The translations under genes were made by a program, and so were the position numbers. The notes beneath the pieces were generated by a model, which had not been told where the DNA came from, ran no database searches, and saw only the letters and a program-made list of their open reading frames with translations. A stretch of DNA of 64,000 nucleotides from an uncultured Eubacteriales bacterium (GTDB lineage Bacteria; Bacillota; Clostridia; Christensenellales; Borkfalkiaceae): positions 5,255 to 69,254 of the forward strand of contig CAJLRM010000011.1 in assembly GCA_905209085.1 (NCBI GenBank). Direction: 5' to 3'. Every line of letters starts with the position of its first letter. The first letter of the stretch is position 1. Below, piece after piece: positions 44,859-53,088 of the stretch.

Positions 44859-44966
44859 ATGAATAAGTTTGGCAAATTCATGAAGGCGGTATTCGTCAAT
44901 AAATTATGGATAAAGATCATTTGCGCGGCGCTTGCCCTGCTGGTAGTGGTCTTTTTGAATATTTAA
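44859..44966 (+). CDS. 35-residue membrane peptide, N-terminal stub of CdaR (YbbR)
   Basis: A short open frame 12 bases after cdaA, with a perfect AAGGAGG seven to eight bases before its ATG. The peptide starts MNKFGKFMKAVFVNKLWIK and continues with a hydrophobic helix ending VVFLNI and a stop. This is what the cytoplasmic start and membrane anchor of CdaR look like, and cdaR normally follows cdaA. The extracytoplasmic YbbR repeats are absent, and no YbbR-like sequence follows in any frame. It may be a working micropeptide that touches CdaA's TM helices, or the end product of gene loss. Confidence 0.6.
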   Translation: MNKFGKFMKAVFVNKLWIKIICAALALLVVVFLNI

Positions 44967-45530
44967 AGCAGGTTCCTTCCCTGCGGAAAATCATGGCTTT
45001 GAGAGAGCGGGAATTTCGCACCGATCCTGTACGGCGCGGCCTCTGTTTGACGATCAAAGATTGTTTTTGGCAAGCGTTCCACGGGATTTTCCGAAAGTCC
45101 CTTTTTCTCAAAACTGCTTCCTTGCCGATAGGATAGGACGGACCGAGAAAGTGAGGGACAAAGGAGCAGCGCTTTGAACGCTCCGCGGATCTAAGCTACA
45201 AGGGATAGGTGTCTGAGGTCTGTTTTTTCGGGAGTGCGCGTTGCCGCCGTAAAGTTTTTATGGCGCCTTACCGCTCTTCGGTGAACCGCGTGGGCGGTAT
45301 TTTCCAAAATCGCGCTTTGTCTTACGAAAAGAGCGCCTTCCGATTTTTTAAATTCCCGTCGGCGGACATACGTCCCTTTTGGGAGGGAAAAGATAAAGAT
45401 TAAGGCGGAACGGGCGGCGCCCGCACAGGCGGGGCGCGCGCGGGCATATAGATATAATGAGGCGGAAAAAGAGAGAAATCCGAAATCACTCGCGGAGAGC
45501 GCAAAGCGCGCCTTCGGAAGAGAGGTCTTT
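44967..45530. other. 560-bp cdaR-stub to lysC spacer
   Basis: No gene is seen. The place is where the rest of cdaR would lie, but no YbbR-like reading frame remains. A TATAAT at 45453-45458 could serve lysC but has no recognisable -35. Confidence 0.45.
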
Positions 45531-46847
45531 ATGGACAGTAAGGTATGTAAATTCGGCGGCACGTCTATGGCGGACGGAAATATTATCCGCGCGGCGGCAA
45601 AGATCGTCGAAGCGGACGCCGAGCGCCGCTATGTGGTAGTTTCCGCGCCCGGAAAACGCTTTGGCGGCGACGTCAAAGTCACCGATCTCCTGTATAAATG
45701 CTATGAAGCCGCCCGCTCAGGGAAAGGATTTGAAACGGAATTTTCCAAGATCCGCACCCGCTTCGAAGGGATTGAAAAAGAAATCGGGCGGGAGGTAGGC
45801 ATCAAAGACTCCCTCGACGAAATAGAACGCGAGATCCTCGCGGGCGCGGGAGAGGACTATTGCGCCTCGCGCGGGGAATACCTCGCCGCGCGCGTGATGG
45901 CGGCGGTGCTCGGCGTTCCGTTCGTGGACGCCAAGGACATCGTGCTCTTTAACGCGGACGGCAGTCTTGATGAAGCGACGTATCCGCTGGCGGCGTCCGT
46001 GTTGAAAAAATACCCCCGCGCGGTGATCCCCGGCTTTTACGGCAGGGGCGCGGATGGAAAGATCAAGACTTTTTCCCGAGGCGGCAGCGACATTTCCGGC
46101 GCGGTGATCGCGCGCGCGGTCAAAGCCTCCCTGTACGAAAATTGGACGGACGTCAGCGGCTTTTTCGCCTGCGATCCCAAGATCGTCGCCTCCCCGAAAT
46201 GTATCCGCGAGCTTTCCTATCAGGAACTTCGGGAACTCTCGTATATGGGCGCTAACGTGCTGCACAGCGAGTCGATTTTTCCCGTCAAAAGCGCGGGGAT
46301 TCCCATCCGTATCCGCAACACTTTCCGTCCCGAGGACGAGGGCACGCTGATCGTGGCGTCCGCCGTTCGCGGCAAAGGAGAGGGCGTAGTGACGGGAATT
46401 GCGGGAAAGAAGGACTTTACCGTCATTCTTCTCGAAAAATCGATGATGAACGCGGAGGTGGGGTTCGCCGCGAAAGTGCTGGAAGTTTTGAGCCGTCACG
46501 GCATTTCCTTCGAGCATCTTCCCTCGGGCATCGATACCATGTCCGTAGTCATCGACAATCGCTACCTGGAAGGCGGAATACTGGAAGACGTGCTCTGCAA
46601 AATTAAGGAGGCGGTGCGCCCCGACGCCGTCCGCACGCACGAAAATATCGCCCTCGTCGCCACCGTGGGACATGGCATGGCGAGAAGCGTAGGTACGTCT
46701 GCGCGCCTTTTCAAGGCGCTTTCCGAGGCGGGAATCAACGTCATCATGATAGACCAAGGATCCAGCGAGCTGAACATTATCGTCGGCGTGGACAACGAAG
46801 ACTGCGCGGCTTGCATCCGTGCGATCTACCGCGAATTTTTTACATAA
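45531..46847 (+). CDS. lysC: Aspartate kinase
   Basis: A monofunctional aspartokinase of 438 residues, the first step from aspartate towards lysine, threonine and methionine. The kinase motif KFGGTSMAD starts at residue 6, followed by FSRGGSDISGAVIARA and the substrate segment NWTDVSGFFACDPK. Two ACT domains lie at the C-terminus (about 285-438) and would bind feedback effectors. GAGAGG lies before the ATG. There is no linked asd or dapA, and no clear promoter. Confidence 0.94.
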   Translation: MDSKVCKFGGTSMADGNIIRAAAKIVEADAERRYVVVSAPGKRFGGDVKVTDLLYKCYEAARSGKGFETEFSKIRTRFEGIEKEIGREVGIKDSLDEIEREILAGAGEDYCASRGEYLAARVMAAVLGVPFVDAKDIVLFNADGSLDEATYPLAASVLKKYPRAVIPGFYGRGADGKIKTFSRGGSDISGAVIARAVKASLYENWTDVSGFFACDPKIVASPKCIRELSYQELRELSYMGANVLHSESIFPVKSAGIPIRIRNTFRPEDEGTLIVASAVRGKGEGVVTGIAGKKDFTVILLEKSMMNAEVGFAAKVLEVLSRHGISFEHLPSGIDTMSVVIDNRYLEGGILEDVLCKIKEAVRPDAVRTHENIALVATVGHGMARSVGTSARLFKALSEAGINVIMIDQGSSELNIIVGVDNEDCAACIRAIYREFFT

Positions 46848-47321
46848 GCCGAAACCGCGGCGAAATAAGCCCGGCGGCTTTTGGACGGATTGAAAGAGTC
46901 CTGCCGTCCTCTGCGGCGGGGCTTAGGATCCTCTCTTGCCGGAAAAAAGACGAGTCCGTTTTGCTCTCGTGCGTCCGATTCCGACAGGGAGTGGAAACAT
47001 CCGCGCTTTTCCACGAGCGAGCCGCCGCAAACGGGACGTTTTGCCGCGCGCGGCAGAGGCTGTGCCGTGTGTCCGACAGGGAAAAGCGAAGCACGCTTTG
47101 CGAAGGGAAATTTCGCGCGGCGATCAATATAAAAAATCGAGCCTATCCAAATATATGGGAATATTAGGAGGACAGGCTCTAAGGAGAAGCTGTTTTCAGC
47201 GGGACGAAAAGGAGAAGAAGCTCGCGGGAGTCGGACAAGCCCCCGCGGGCGTCGGCTGTTCCTTCACGGAAAAAAAAGGCGAAAAAACGCCCGTATTCCT
47301 CCGCGGTCCCCGATTTATTCT
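46848..47321. other. 470-bp spacer with one hairpin
   Basis: An imperfect 10-bp stem (GAGCCTATCC at 47139-47148 with GGACAGGCTC at 47170-47179) encloses a second AATAT/ATATT helix. There is no T run, and it lies 140 bases before the LTA-synthase-like gene. No gene is supported in this stretch. Confidence 0.45.
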
Positions 47322-49652
47322 ATGGGAAAATTATTAAGAAAAAAATTGTATTTTGCCCTGATCTACGCGATGACGGCTGTCCTGGTGGAAATTATCTCGT
47401 TCAGCGTTATGGGCTTCGGCGTATTTCCTAGTTTTTGGGGAATTGACATCGCCTTTATTTTAGGCTTTGCGGTGTTGATATTCATCATTCCGTCCTCCGT
47501 CGCGTCTATTGTTTTCAACGGCGTCGTTCTCTTTTTTCAGGTGGCGGTGGTGTTTATCAACGAAGCGTTGTATAGTATGAGCGGCATGGTGTTCAGCCTC
47601 GACATGATCAATCTCGTCAAGGAAGTGGGAGGCGTATTTTCCGCCGATTTCGTCAATTGGTGGCTGTTTGCGGGCATGATATTGCTGTACGCGGCGGAAA
47701 TGGCGGCGCTGATTCTACTCCATAAAAATATCAGGACGGAGCGCGCCCACTTTACGCGCAACGCGGTCATCGTGCTCCTGGTGTGCTGCATCATCGGCGA
47801 AAACGCTTCCATGATTCTCTATCAGGCCACCATCAGTACCTTCCAAAGCACTACCGTTTCGGACGAACTCGCCGATTATAACGACGATAAGCTCTTATAT
47901 ACCACGCAGTTTATTCCCGCAAAGGCGCTCAAAAAATTCGGCTCTTTCGGCTTCTATTTTATGAATTTTTCCAATACGCTCGGCTCGCTCATCGGCGGCT
48001 CTAACGGCGGCCGCCAGGAGCTTTCCGCCTTGGATAACTATTTTTCGCAAGGGGAAATGAGCGAATCGGCGTACGGGGAAAATATCTATACGGGCGCGCT
48101 CAACGGTAAAAATATCGTACTCATCGTCATCGAATCGGGCGAATGGTACGGCATCAATCGGGAATATACGCCCACGCTGTACGCCATGGCGTCGGGGGGG
48201 ATTTCCTTCACCGAATATTATGCGCGGGATAAGACCAACGTTTCGGAGGCGATGTCCATTCTCGGCAGTTATCCCAAAAACAGCGATCCCTCCACGAAAC
48301 TGAAAAACGCGCAGCTTTCGTTTACGCTGCCCAATCTGCTCCGGGAAAACAATTACACGACGAATTATTTTCATGCCAATAATAAGAGCTTTTATAATCG
48401 GGACGTAACGCATGGCGGGGGCAAGGCATACGGCTTCGATACGTCGCATTTTCTGGACGATATGCCCGTGCTGGACGGCTGCGACGAGGAGGGCAACATC
48501 GTCAAAAAGAGTTTTTACGACTTCGATCGGGATTCCCTCGTCACCAAAAATTATTTTTCCGAATATTCCTATAAGCAGGCGGGGGATACCGCGTTCTTTA
48601 CTCAGCAGATGACGCTTTCCTCACACGGCACCAAGAAAGAGGACATTCTCGATATCGGCGATTATCCCTTCAACGACGAGCGCTATTACGATTCGGACAT
48701 GACGCAGGAGGAGCGGGAGGCGGAGCAGAAAAAGCTGAAAGAAGCATTTGCCAAAGACGCGTCCATCAAGGGCTTCGAGAAATATTACGAAATCATCGAC
48801 GGGTATGCGGAAACCTTTATCGGGGATAAGGGCGTCCGCCTCGATACCGATCCCGACACCGCGATCTATTCCCCCTCCAAATTAGAGGAGATCTATTTCC
48901 GCTATAAGCGGTATCAGGCGGCGCTGATGGATTTGGACGAAGCGGTCAATTCCTTGGTGTACGATTTGCAGCGCACGGGACAACTGGACGACACCGCATT
49001 CGTGTTCTATGCCGACCATTCGGCGTACTACAACAATCAGAATTACTATTTAAAAGGCGTGACGGAGGGCGAAACATGGAATACTGCGCTCTACAATATT
49101 CCCTGCTTTATTTGGTACGGCGGCAGCATGGACTGCGATCTCGCGCTGGATAAAGAATTTTACGAGGGCTATCACAGTTTGACTTTCCGGGCGAGCAAGG
49201 ACAAAAGCAGTGCGCTCCAAGGCGGCGTCATCGTGGATAAATTCGCCTGTTCGTTCGATATTCTGCCGACGATACTGCAACTGACGGGATATAATTACAA
49301 TCTCAATCTGTATCAGGGCGTCAGTATGTTCTCGGATAGAACGAGCGTGTTCGTTTCTCAGGAATCAAATACGCCGTTCACGAATACTATGTATTTCGAC
49401 GGCATTACGGTCTTTGTCGAAGAAGACGACGGCAGCTGGACGCAGTACGACTATGAAGGAACGCTGTATACGGACGAAGGCTTTTCGGACGAGGTAAAGG
49501 CGTTTTTAAAGGCGAGCCTTAAATATTACGAAAAGCAGCAGATGCTGGAAGAAATGTATAAACTTGATTATTTTTCTCGCCGCCCGATTTTCGGCAGCGT
49601 GGCAAAGGACGGGGCGATTTTCCATTATGTGCAGAGGGCAGACGAAAAATGA
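47322..49652 (+). CDS. LTA synthase-like sulfatase-fold membrane enzyme
   Basis: A 776-residue protein with five N-terminal TM helices (to about residue 170) and an extracytoplasmic alkaline-phosphatase-fold domain. Metal and catalytic positions match the LtaS family: Glu near 272 (IVIESGEWYG), the nucleophilic Thr near 304 (KTNVSEAMS), and Asp-His near 564 (YADHSAYY). LtaS-type enzymes transfer glycerol phosphate from phosphatidylglycerol to build lipoteichoic acid. At 776 residues it is longer than B. subtilis LtaS (about 640), so a different phosphoglycerol acceptor is possible. No clear Shine-Dalgarno precedes the ATG. Confidence 0.85.
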   Translation: MGKLLRKKLYFALIYAMTAVLVEIISFSVMGFGVFPSFWGIDIAFILGFAVLIFIIPSSVASIVFNGVVLFFQVAVVFINEALYSMSGMVFSLDMINLVKEVGGVFSADFVNWWLFAGMILLYAAEMAALILLHKNIRTERAHFTRNAVIVLLVCCIIGENASMILYQATISTFQSTTVSDELADYNDDKLLYTTQFIPAKALKKFGSFGFYFMNFSNTLGSLIGGSNGGRQELSALDNYFSQGEMSESAYGENIYTGALNGKNIVLIVIESGEWYGINREYTPTLYAMASGGISFTEYYARDKTNVSEAMSILGSYPKNSDPSTKLKNAQLSFTLPNLLRENNYTTNYFHANNKSFYNRDVTHGGGKAYGFDTSHFLDDMPVLDGCDEEGNIVKKSFYDFDRDSLVTKNYFSEYSYKQAGDTAFFTQQMTLSSHGTKKEDILDIGDYPFNDERYYDSDMTQEEREAEQKKLKEAFAKDASIKGFEKYYEIIDGYAETFIGDKGVRLDTDPDTAIYSPSKLEEIYFRYKRYQAALMDLDEAVNSLVYDLQRTGQLDDTAFVFYADHSAYYNNQNYYLKGVTEGETWNTALYNIPCFIWYGGSMDCDLALDKEFYEGYHSLTFRASKDKSSALQGGVIVDKFACSFDILPTILQLTGYNYNLNLYQGVSMFSDRTSVFVSQESNTPFTNTMYFDGITVFVEEDDGSWTQYDYEGTLYTDEGFSDEVKAFLKASLKYYEKQQMLEEMYKLDYFSRRPIFGSVAKDGAIFHYVQRADEK

Positions 49653-50911
49653 CGTTTTTGACGATTCGGACGGTTTTTAGCCGTCCGTCTGTCCGTGCTC
49701 CTTTCGATCGGGAATTTATTTCCCGTAAGCTTTCGGTTTGTGGATAAATTCTATACGCAAAAAATAGTTTGTTCGGCTTTTCAATCCGCGGGGGAATTTT
49801 TTCACGCAAACTCTTTTGCTTAGAACTGTTTTTGTCGGCGAAAAAAGTTTCTTTGTATAACCCATTTTTTAATGCGGTTTTTTCCGAAGAGAAGTTCTTT
49901 TTCGTCAGACTATTCCGTTTAGGCGGGGTGTGCTTTTGCGGAATAAGAGTTTGCCGCGCAGCACCGCTTTTTTGGGGCTTTGCTGTCTGTAAAGAAAACT
50001 TTTTCTGCGCGCGTCACCTTTCGCTCAGACGCTGTTTTTGCCTTTGGCGTCGCTATCTCTTCTGCCTGTTGCAGCGCGCGGCTTCTTCGTAGCTTCTTTG
50101 TTTTATTGCGCCGTCGGTTGCCGGAAAGCGCGTTTTTATTCCCTCAGGTCGGCGGAGAATCGTCGAGAAATCGAGCCGCGTTTTTCATTCTGTCGTGCCG
50201 CGCGGTCATTCCATGCGCATTTTTTGTCCGTTTCTCTCTCCGAGGCGAGGCAGGGCAGATATTCTTTTCCGCCGCGCCGTTCTGCGCTCTATCCCTCCCT
50301 TTTTTTCACCCGATAAGGCGAAAATCAGTCGTATATGCGAGCTTAAAAAATTTCGATGCGCGAACGTCAAATTTTTCTATGACCGCCGCGCGTTGCAAGG
50401 AGTCGTTCTAAATTTATCAAAGCAAAATTCTATAAAAAATTGTAGAATGGTTTACATAGGGTGGGGGCTTGCTCCCGCCGAAAACCCGCATGAATACTAC
50501 GTTTTATAGGTTTTGTGCATTCCTGTATCGGGGACTGGAAAGCCGTTTGACGCTTTTTTGACGCCCGTACTCCATAAGGGAATATAAGCATTCATAAAGA
50601 GTTATGAGAAAATATGCTTGCTTTTGCGGTCGATTGAAGTTATCGCCTTTATAAAAGGGTATTTTCGACTTTTGCGGATTTCGTTCCATTCCATTCCGAT
50701 CCGATTTTTGAGTGCGAGAAAAGAAAGAACAAGCATAGGAAGGGGGTACCCTCTTCCAAAAAATCGCTTGTTGGGAAGTCCCAAACCCACTTTGTTTTTA
50801 TATAAATGGCTATCCATGCGAAGTCCACTGAATGAAGTGGACAAGTGAAGATGATTTTGATATGATTTCATCAGCGAAAGCAACTACATTATTTTTAGTG
50901 AGGTGAGCAAC
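49653..50911. other. 1.26-kb gene-free region leading into a mobile-element scar
   Basis: A 7-bp hairpin (49667-49673 with 49681-49687) lies just after the LTA-synthase-like gene. Sequence to about 50420 is pyrimidine-rich on the plus strand and has only unconvincing open frames. From about 50440 it becomes AT-rich and carries a cluster of hairpins (50738-50842) before the foreign Nudix gene. Minus-strand frames near 50504-50883 may be decayed mobile-element genes but are not recognisable. Confidence 0.5.
50738..50842. repeat. Cluster of short perfect hairpins upstream of the Nudix gene
   Basis: Three stems lie within 105 bases: 50738-50746 with 50749-50757 (9 bp, one G-U), TTGGGA/TCCCAA at 50771-50784, and GTCCACT/AGTGGAC at 50823-50842. 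There are no T runs. They may be part of a mobile-element end or a structured leader. Confidence 0.45.
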
Positions 50912-51361
50912 TTGGCAGAACATTATAAAACGTTATCGGCCGTGTTTCCTATAATCATTAACAAACAAAATCAAATTCTTTTGGCCAGACGAGCAAATAC
51001 AGGATATATGGATGGAAAATGGGATTTTGCCGGAAGTGGACATGTTGATGAAAATGAAACAGCAACTCAAGCAGTTATTAGAGAAGCAAAAGAGGAAATG
51101 GGGATTTTAGTAAGCGTAAACGATGTGAAATTTGCACATCTATCACATAGGATTGGTAAAAACGGAAATAGAACTTACTACGATATTTACTTTTTCATAA
51201 AAGCTTTTACTGGCATACCATTTATTGCAGAACCAGAAAAGTGTTCCGGGTTGAGATGGTTTGGAATAGACGGATTGCCGGAAGATATGATTGATATTAG
51301 GAAAAAAGTATTATATGAATGTCTGAATGCAAATACTTATAGCGAGTTTATAATTGAGTAA
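50912..51361 (+). CDS. Horizontally acquired Nudix hydrolase
   Basis: A 149-residue Nudix hydrolase, distinct from the one at 19 kb. The Nudix box fits exactly, from GHVDENE through REAKEEMGI at about residues 45-67. The start is the TTG at 50912, because GAGGTGAG lies immediately before it; a GTG at 50903 would lie inside that site. The gene is strikingly AT-rich compared with its neighbours, and its codons prefer A/T endings (AAT, ATT, AAA, GAA). It sits in a decayed mobile-element segment, so recent transfer is likely. MutT-like or antibiotic-modifying functions are possible but not shown. Confidence 0.82.
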   Translation: MAEHYKTLSAVFPIIINKQNQILLARRANTGYMDGKWDFAGSGHVDENETATQAVIREAKEEMGILVSVNDVKFAHLSHRIGKNGNRTYYDIYFFIKAFTGIPFIAEPEKCSGLRWFGIDGLPEDMIDIRKKVLYECLNANTYSEFIIE

Positions 51362-51362
51362 C

Positions 51363-51563
51363 CTCGCCAAACGAGCTATTACCTGTAAGAAATAGCAGAG
51401 CCAGTCACCCCTATCAATGGTAAATAAACGGTGCTGCGTACCGCCATTGACAAGAACGTCTGCCCCTGCTCACGCGGCAGTCAAGCGGGCGAAATCAGTA
51501 AACTGTTCTCGCCTGCTATACACAAGGAAAAGTTACGGAGCAGGCACTCATAATACCTTGTGT
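51363..51563 (+). ncRNA. Candidate structured RNA with an H-type pseudoknot
   Basis: Directly after the Nudix stop, about 200 bases pack several helices. These are CTCG/CGAG (51363-51375), GCTATT/AATAGC (51375-51396), CAATGG/CCATTG (51415-51420 and 51444-51449) enclosing CGGT/ACCG, and CTGCC/GGCAG (51460-51480). Last, GCCTGCT (51511-51517) pairs with AGCAGGC (51539-51545), while ACACAAGG in its loop (51520-51527) pairs with CCTTGTGT (51556-51563), making a pseudoknot. No known RNA family was recognised. The segment is mobile-element-like sequence. Confidence 0.4.
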
Positions 51564-51607
51564 TATACGGTCTTGTAGCGTAAAAATGACAAAGGGGGTG
51601 TTTTGTA

Positions 51608-51768
51608 TTGACTACCTTTAAAAAGTGGTTGGACTGCGTAACAATACATTTTCACTTGACGCCCGCGCTTACAAAAAGAAGATGTAGAGAGATATAAACA
51701 CATTAAAAACGATACATGAAAAAACAGTATTCAATCCATTTTATGGTAATTCCTATAAACACTTATAA
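51608..51768 (+). pseudogene. Frameshifted small mobile-element gene
   Basis: A TTG at 51608, with GGGGGTG about nine bases upstream, opens MTTFKKWLDCVT. Around 51640 the sensible reading moves to another frame, NTFSLDARAYKKKM, reaches an in-frame TAG, and then continues RDINTLKTIHEKT to a TAA at 51766-51768. Together this reads as one peptide of about 52 residues broken by a frameshift and a stop. I do not know the family. Its presence supports the view that 50.4-51.8 kb is a decayed element. Confidence 0.4.
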
Positions 51769-51771
51769 GAA

Positions 51772-51800
51772 GAGATAAAGCACTTTTTGTGCTTTATCTC
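51772..51800 (+). promoter_or_regulatory. 12-bp perfect hairpin before the esterase gene
   Basis: GAGATAAAGCAC (51772-51783) pairs with GTGCTTTATCTC (51789-51800) around a five-base T loop. It lies just upstream of the GGAG site of the next gene and has no T run after it. It may mark the end of the mobile segment or protect the mRNA 5' end. Confidence 0.5.
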
Positions 51801-51825
51801 AATAAAAAATAAAAGGAGAAATAAG

Positions 51826-52656
51826 ATGAAAAGCTATAAGGTTTCTTTAAAAGAAACGTACGGGCTGGAAGGAGGAGAATTGGAATGTATGCTCTCCGAA
51901 AGTCCGTTTGACGTTCCCTCGCCCGAATGGAGGCGCCCCGCGGTGGTGGTGGTTCCGGGCGGCGGGTATTGCATGGTGAGTAAGCGAGAGGGGGAACCCG
52001 TGGCGAATTACTTTCTCGCCAAAGGATTTCAGACCTTCATTCTCACCTATCGCACCTGTACGGAGGGCTCCTGTTATCCCGAACAACTCATCGAACTGGC
52101 GGCGGCAATGGATTACATAAAAAAGAATGCGGCGGAGTGCCTTGTCAATCCCGAAGAAATTTTTGTCGTGGGCTTTTCCGCGGGCGGGCATTTGGCCGCG
52201 GATTTAGCGGTGGAGTATGCGTCCGTCAAAGAGAAAGCGGGCATGGAGCTCGATTGTCGTCCCAAAGCCATAGGATTGGGGTATCCCGTCATCTCTTTCA
52301 AGTGCGGGCATGAGGATTCTTACGCGCATCTCCTTCTCGGCTATACGGAAGAGGCCAAAGCGGAGCTTTTAAAGACGCTGAATTTGGACGAACTGGTGAC
52401 GGATACGACGCCTCCCGCTTTTATCTGGACGACTTCCTCAGACAACTGCGTCCCTTCTAAAAACTCGCTCATGTTCGCTTTGGCGCTGGCAAATCACAAG
52501 ATTCCTTACGAGTTGCACGTCTATCCCCAGGGCGAACACGGCGCGTCTTCGTGCAGCTATGAAATCAATGCGCCTATGGAGTTTCTGCGCAAAAATAGCG
52601 CCTGGCTCGACGATTGCGCCGAATTTTTCCGTTTATTTACGACGGAAAAATTTTAA
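51826..52656 (+). CDS. Alpha/beta hydrolase, esterase/lipase-like
   Basis: A 276-residue alpha/beta hydrolase resembling small acetyl(xylan) esterases. The oxyanion segment is VVPGGGYCMVSKREGEP near residue 42, the nucleophile elbow GFSAGG near residue 118, the acid in TSSDNCVP near 210, and the catalytic His in GEHGASS near 240. There is no signal peptide, so it is cytoplasmic; it could deacetylate imported oligosaccharides. AAGGAG lies before the ATG; the longer frame upstream has none. Its composition returns to that of the host chromosome. A terminator follows at 52738. Confidence 0.82.
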   Translation: MKSYKVSLKETYGLEGGELECMLSESPFDVPSPEWRRPAVVVVPGGGYCMVSKREGEPVANYFLAKGFQTFILTYRTCTEGSCYPEQLIELAAAMDYIKKNAAECLVNPEEIFVVGFSAGGHLAADLAVEYASVKEKAGMELDCRPKAIGLGYPVISFKCGHEDSYAHLLLGYTEEAKAELLKTLNLDELVTDTTPPAFIWTTSSDNCVPSKNSLMFALALANHKIPYELHVYPQGEHGASSCSYEINAPMEFLRKNSAWLDDCAEFFRLFTTEKF

Positions 52657-52737
52657 AGATTCCTTATTGGAGGAGTGTAGATCGCTAATTTCAAAAAAGA
52701 GAAAACGACTTTTTAAAAGATGTCTTTTTAGGAAGCA

Positions 52738-52771
52738 ACGGCTTGCGGCAACCCGCCGCACGCCGTTTTTT
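52738..52771 (+). terminator. Intrinsic terminator of the esterase gene
   Basis: A 12-bp stem with a single mismatch (52738-52749 with 52755-52766, loop of five) is followed by a run of T to 52771. Confidence 0.85.
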
Positions 52772-52830
52772 ATTCGATAATTTTTTTCGTCGCCCGCCTC
52801 TTCGCGCCCGTTTGTAAAAGAAGGCTCAAT

Positions 52831-52857
52831 GCCTTTTCTCAAAAGGGAAAGAGGGCA
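52831..52857. repeat. 27-bp repeat, copy 1, upstream of pflA
   Basis: GCCTTTT, five variable bases (CTCAA), then AAGGGAAAGAGGGCA. Copy 2 lies 96 bp downstream with identical arms. The CCTT/AAGG arms are palindromic, so it may be a protein-binding site. Confidence 0.55.
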
Positions 52858-52926
52858 ACGAAACTGCGGGGAAAAAAATCGATAAAAATTGTTTTTTTGA
52901 AAAAGGGAAAAGAAATTGCCTTCAAA

Positions 52927-52953
52927 GCCTTTTGCCGCAAGGGAAAGAGGGCA
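52927..52953. repeat. 27-bp repeat, copy 2, upstream of pflA
   Basis: Identical to copy 1 except for the five central bases (GCCGC). It ends 24 bp before the -35 box of the pflA promoter, a position suited to an activator or redox regulator. Confidence 0.55.
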
Positions 52954-52977
52954 TTTGACACACGGGATAAGAAAGAC

Positions 52978-53007
52978 TTGACAAGATTTGGTCTTTTTTG
53001 CTATAAT
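52978..53007 (+). promoter_or_regulatory. Consensus promoter of the pyruvate formate-lyase locus
   Basis: A perfect TTGACA (52978-52983) and a perfect TATAAT (53002-53007) are 18 bp apart, giving a leader of about 75 bases before pflA. Confidence 0.88.
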
Positions 53008-53088
53008 ATAGACGTGATGAAAGAGGGGGGACGGCATACGATGAGGCGTGTGCTGTCCTTTTAGACTATTATTGTTAAGGGGTGAGTT

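Larger units (their letters stand above)
52657..53088. other. Spacer with terminator, repeats and the pflA promoter
   Basis: This stretch contains the esterase terminator (52738-52771), two copies of a 27-bp repeat and a consensus promoter for the pyruvate formate-lyase locus, each listed separately. No gene is seen. Confidence 0.7.

Noticed and set aside
49769..50509. Several overlapping plus-strand open frames of 90-140 codons after the LTA-synthase-like gene
   Set aside because: They are Phe/Arg/Cys-rich, mutually overlapping and without ribosome-binding sites; they reflect pyrimidine-rich DNA.
51787..51825. Upstream start for the esterase-like gene at 51787
   Set aside because: It lies inside the hairpin stem and has no ribosome-binding site, whereas the ATG at 51826 has AAGGAG at proper spacing.
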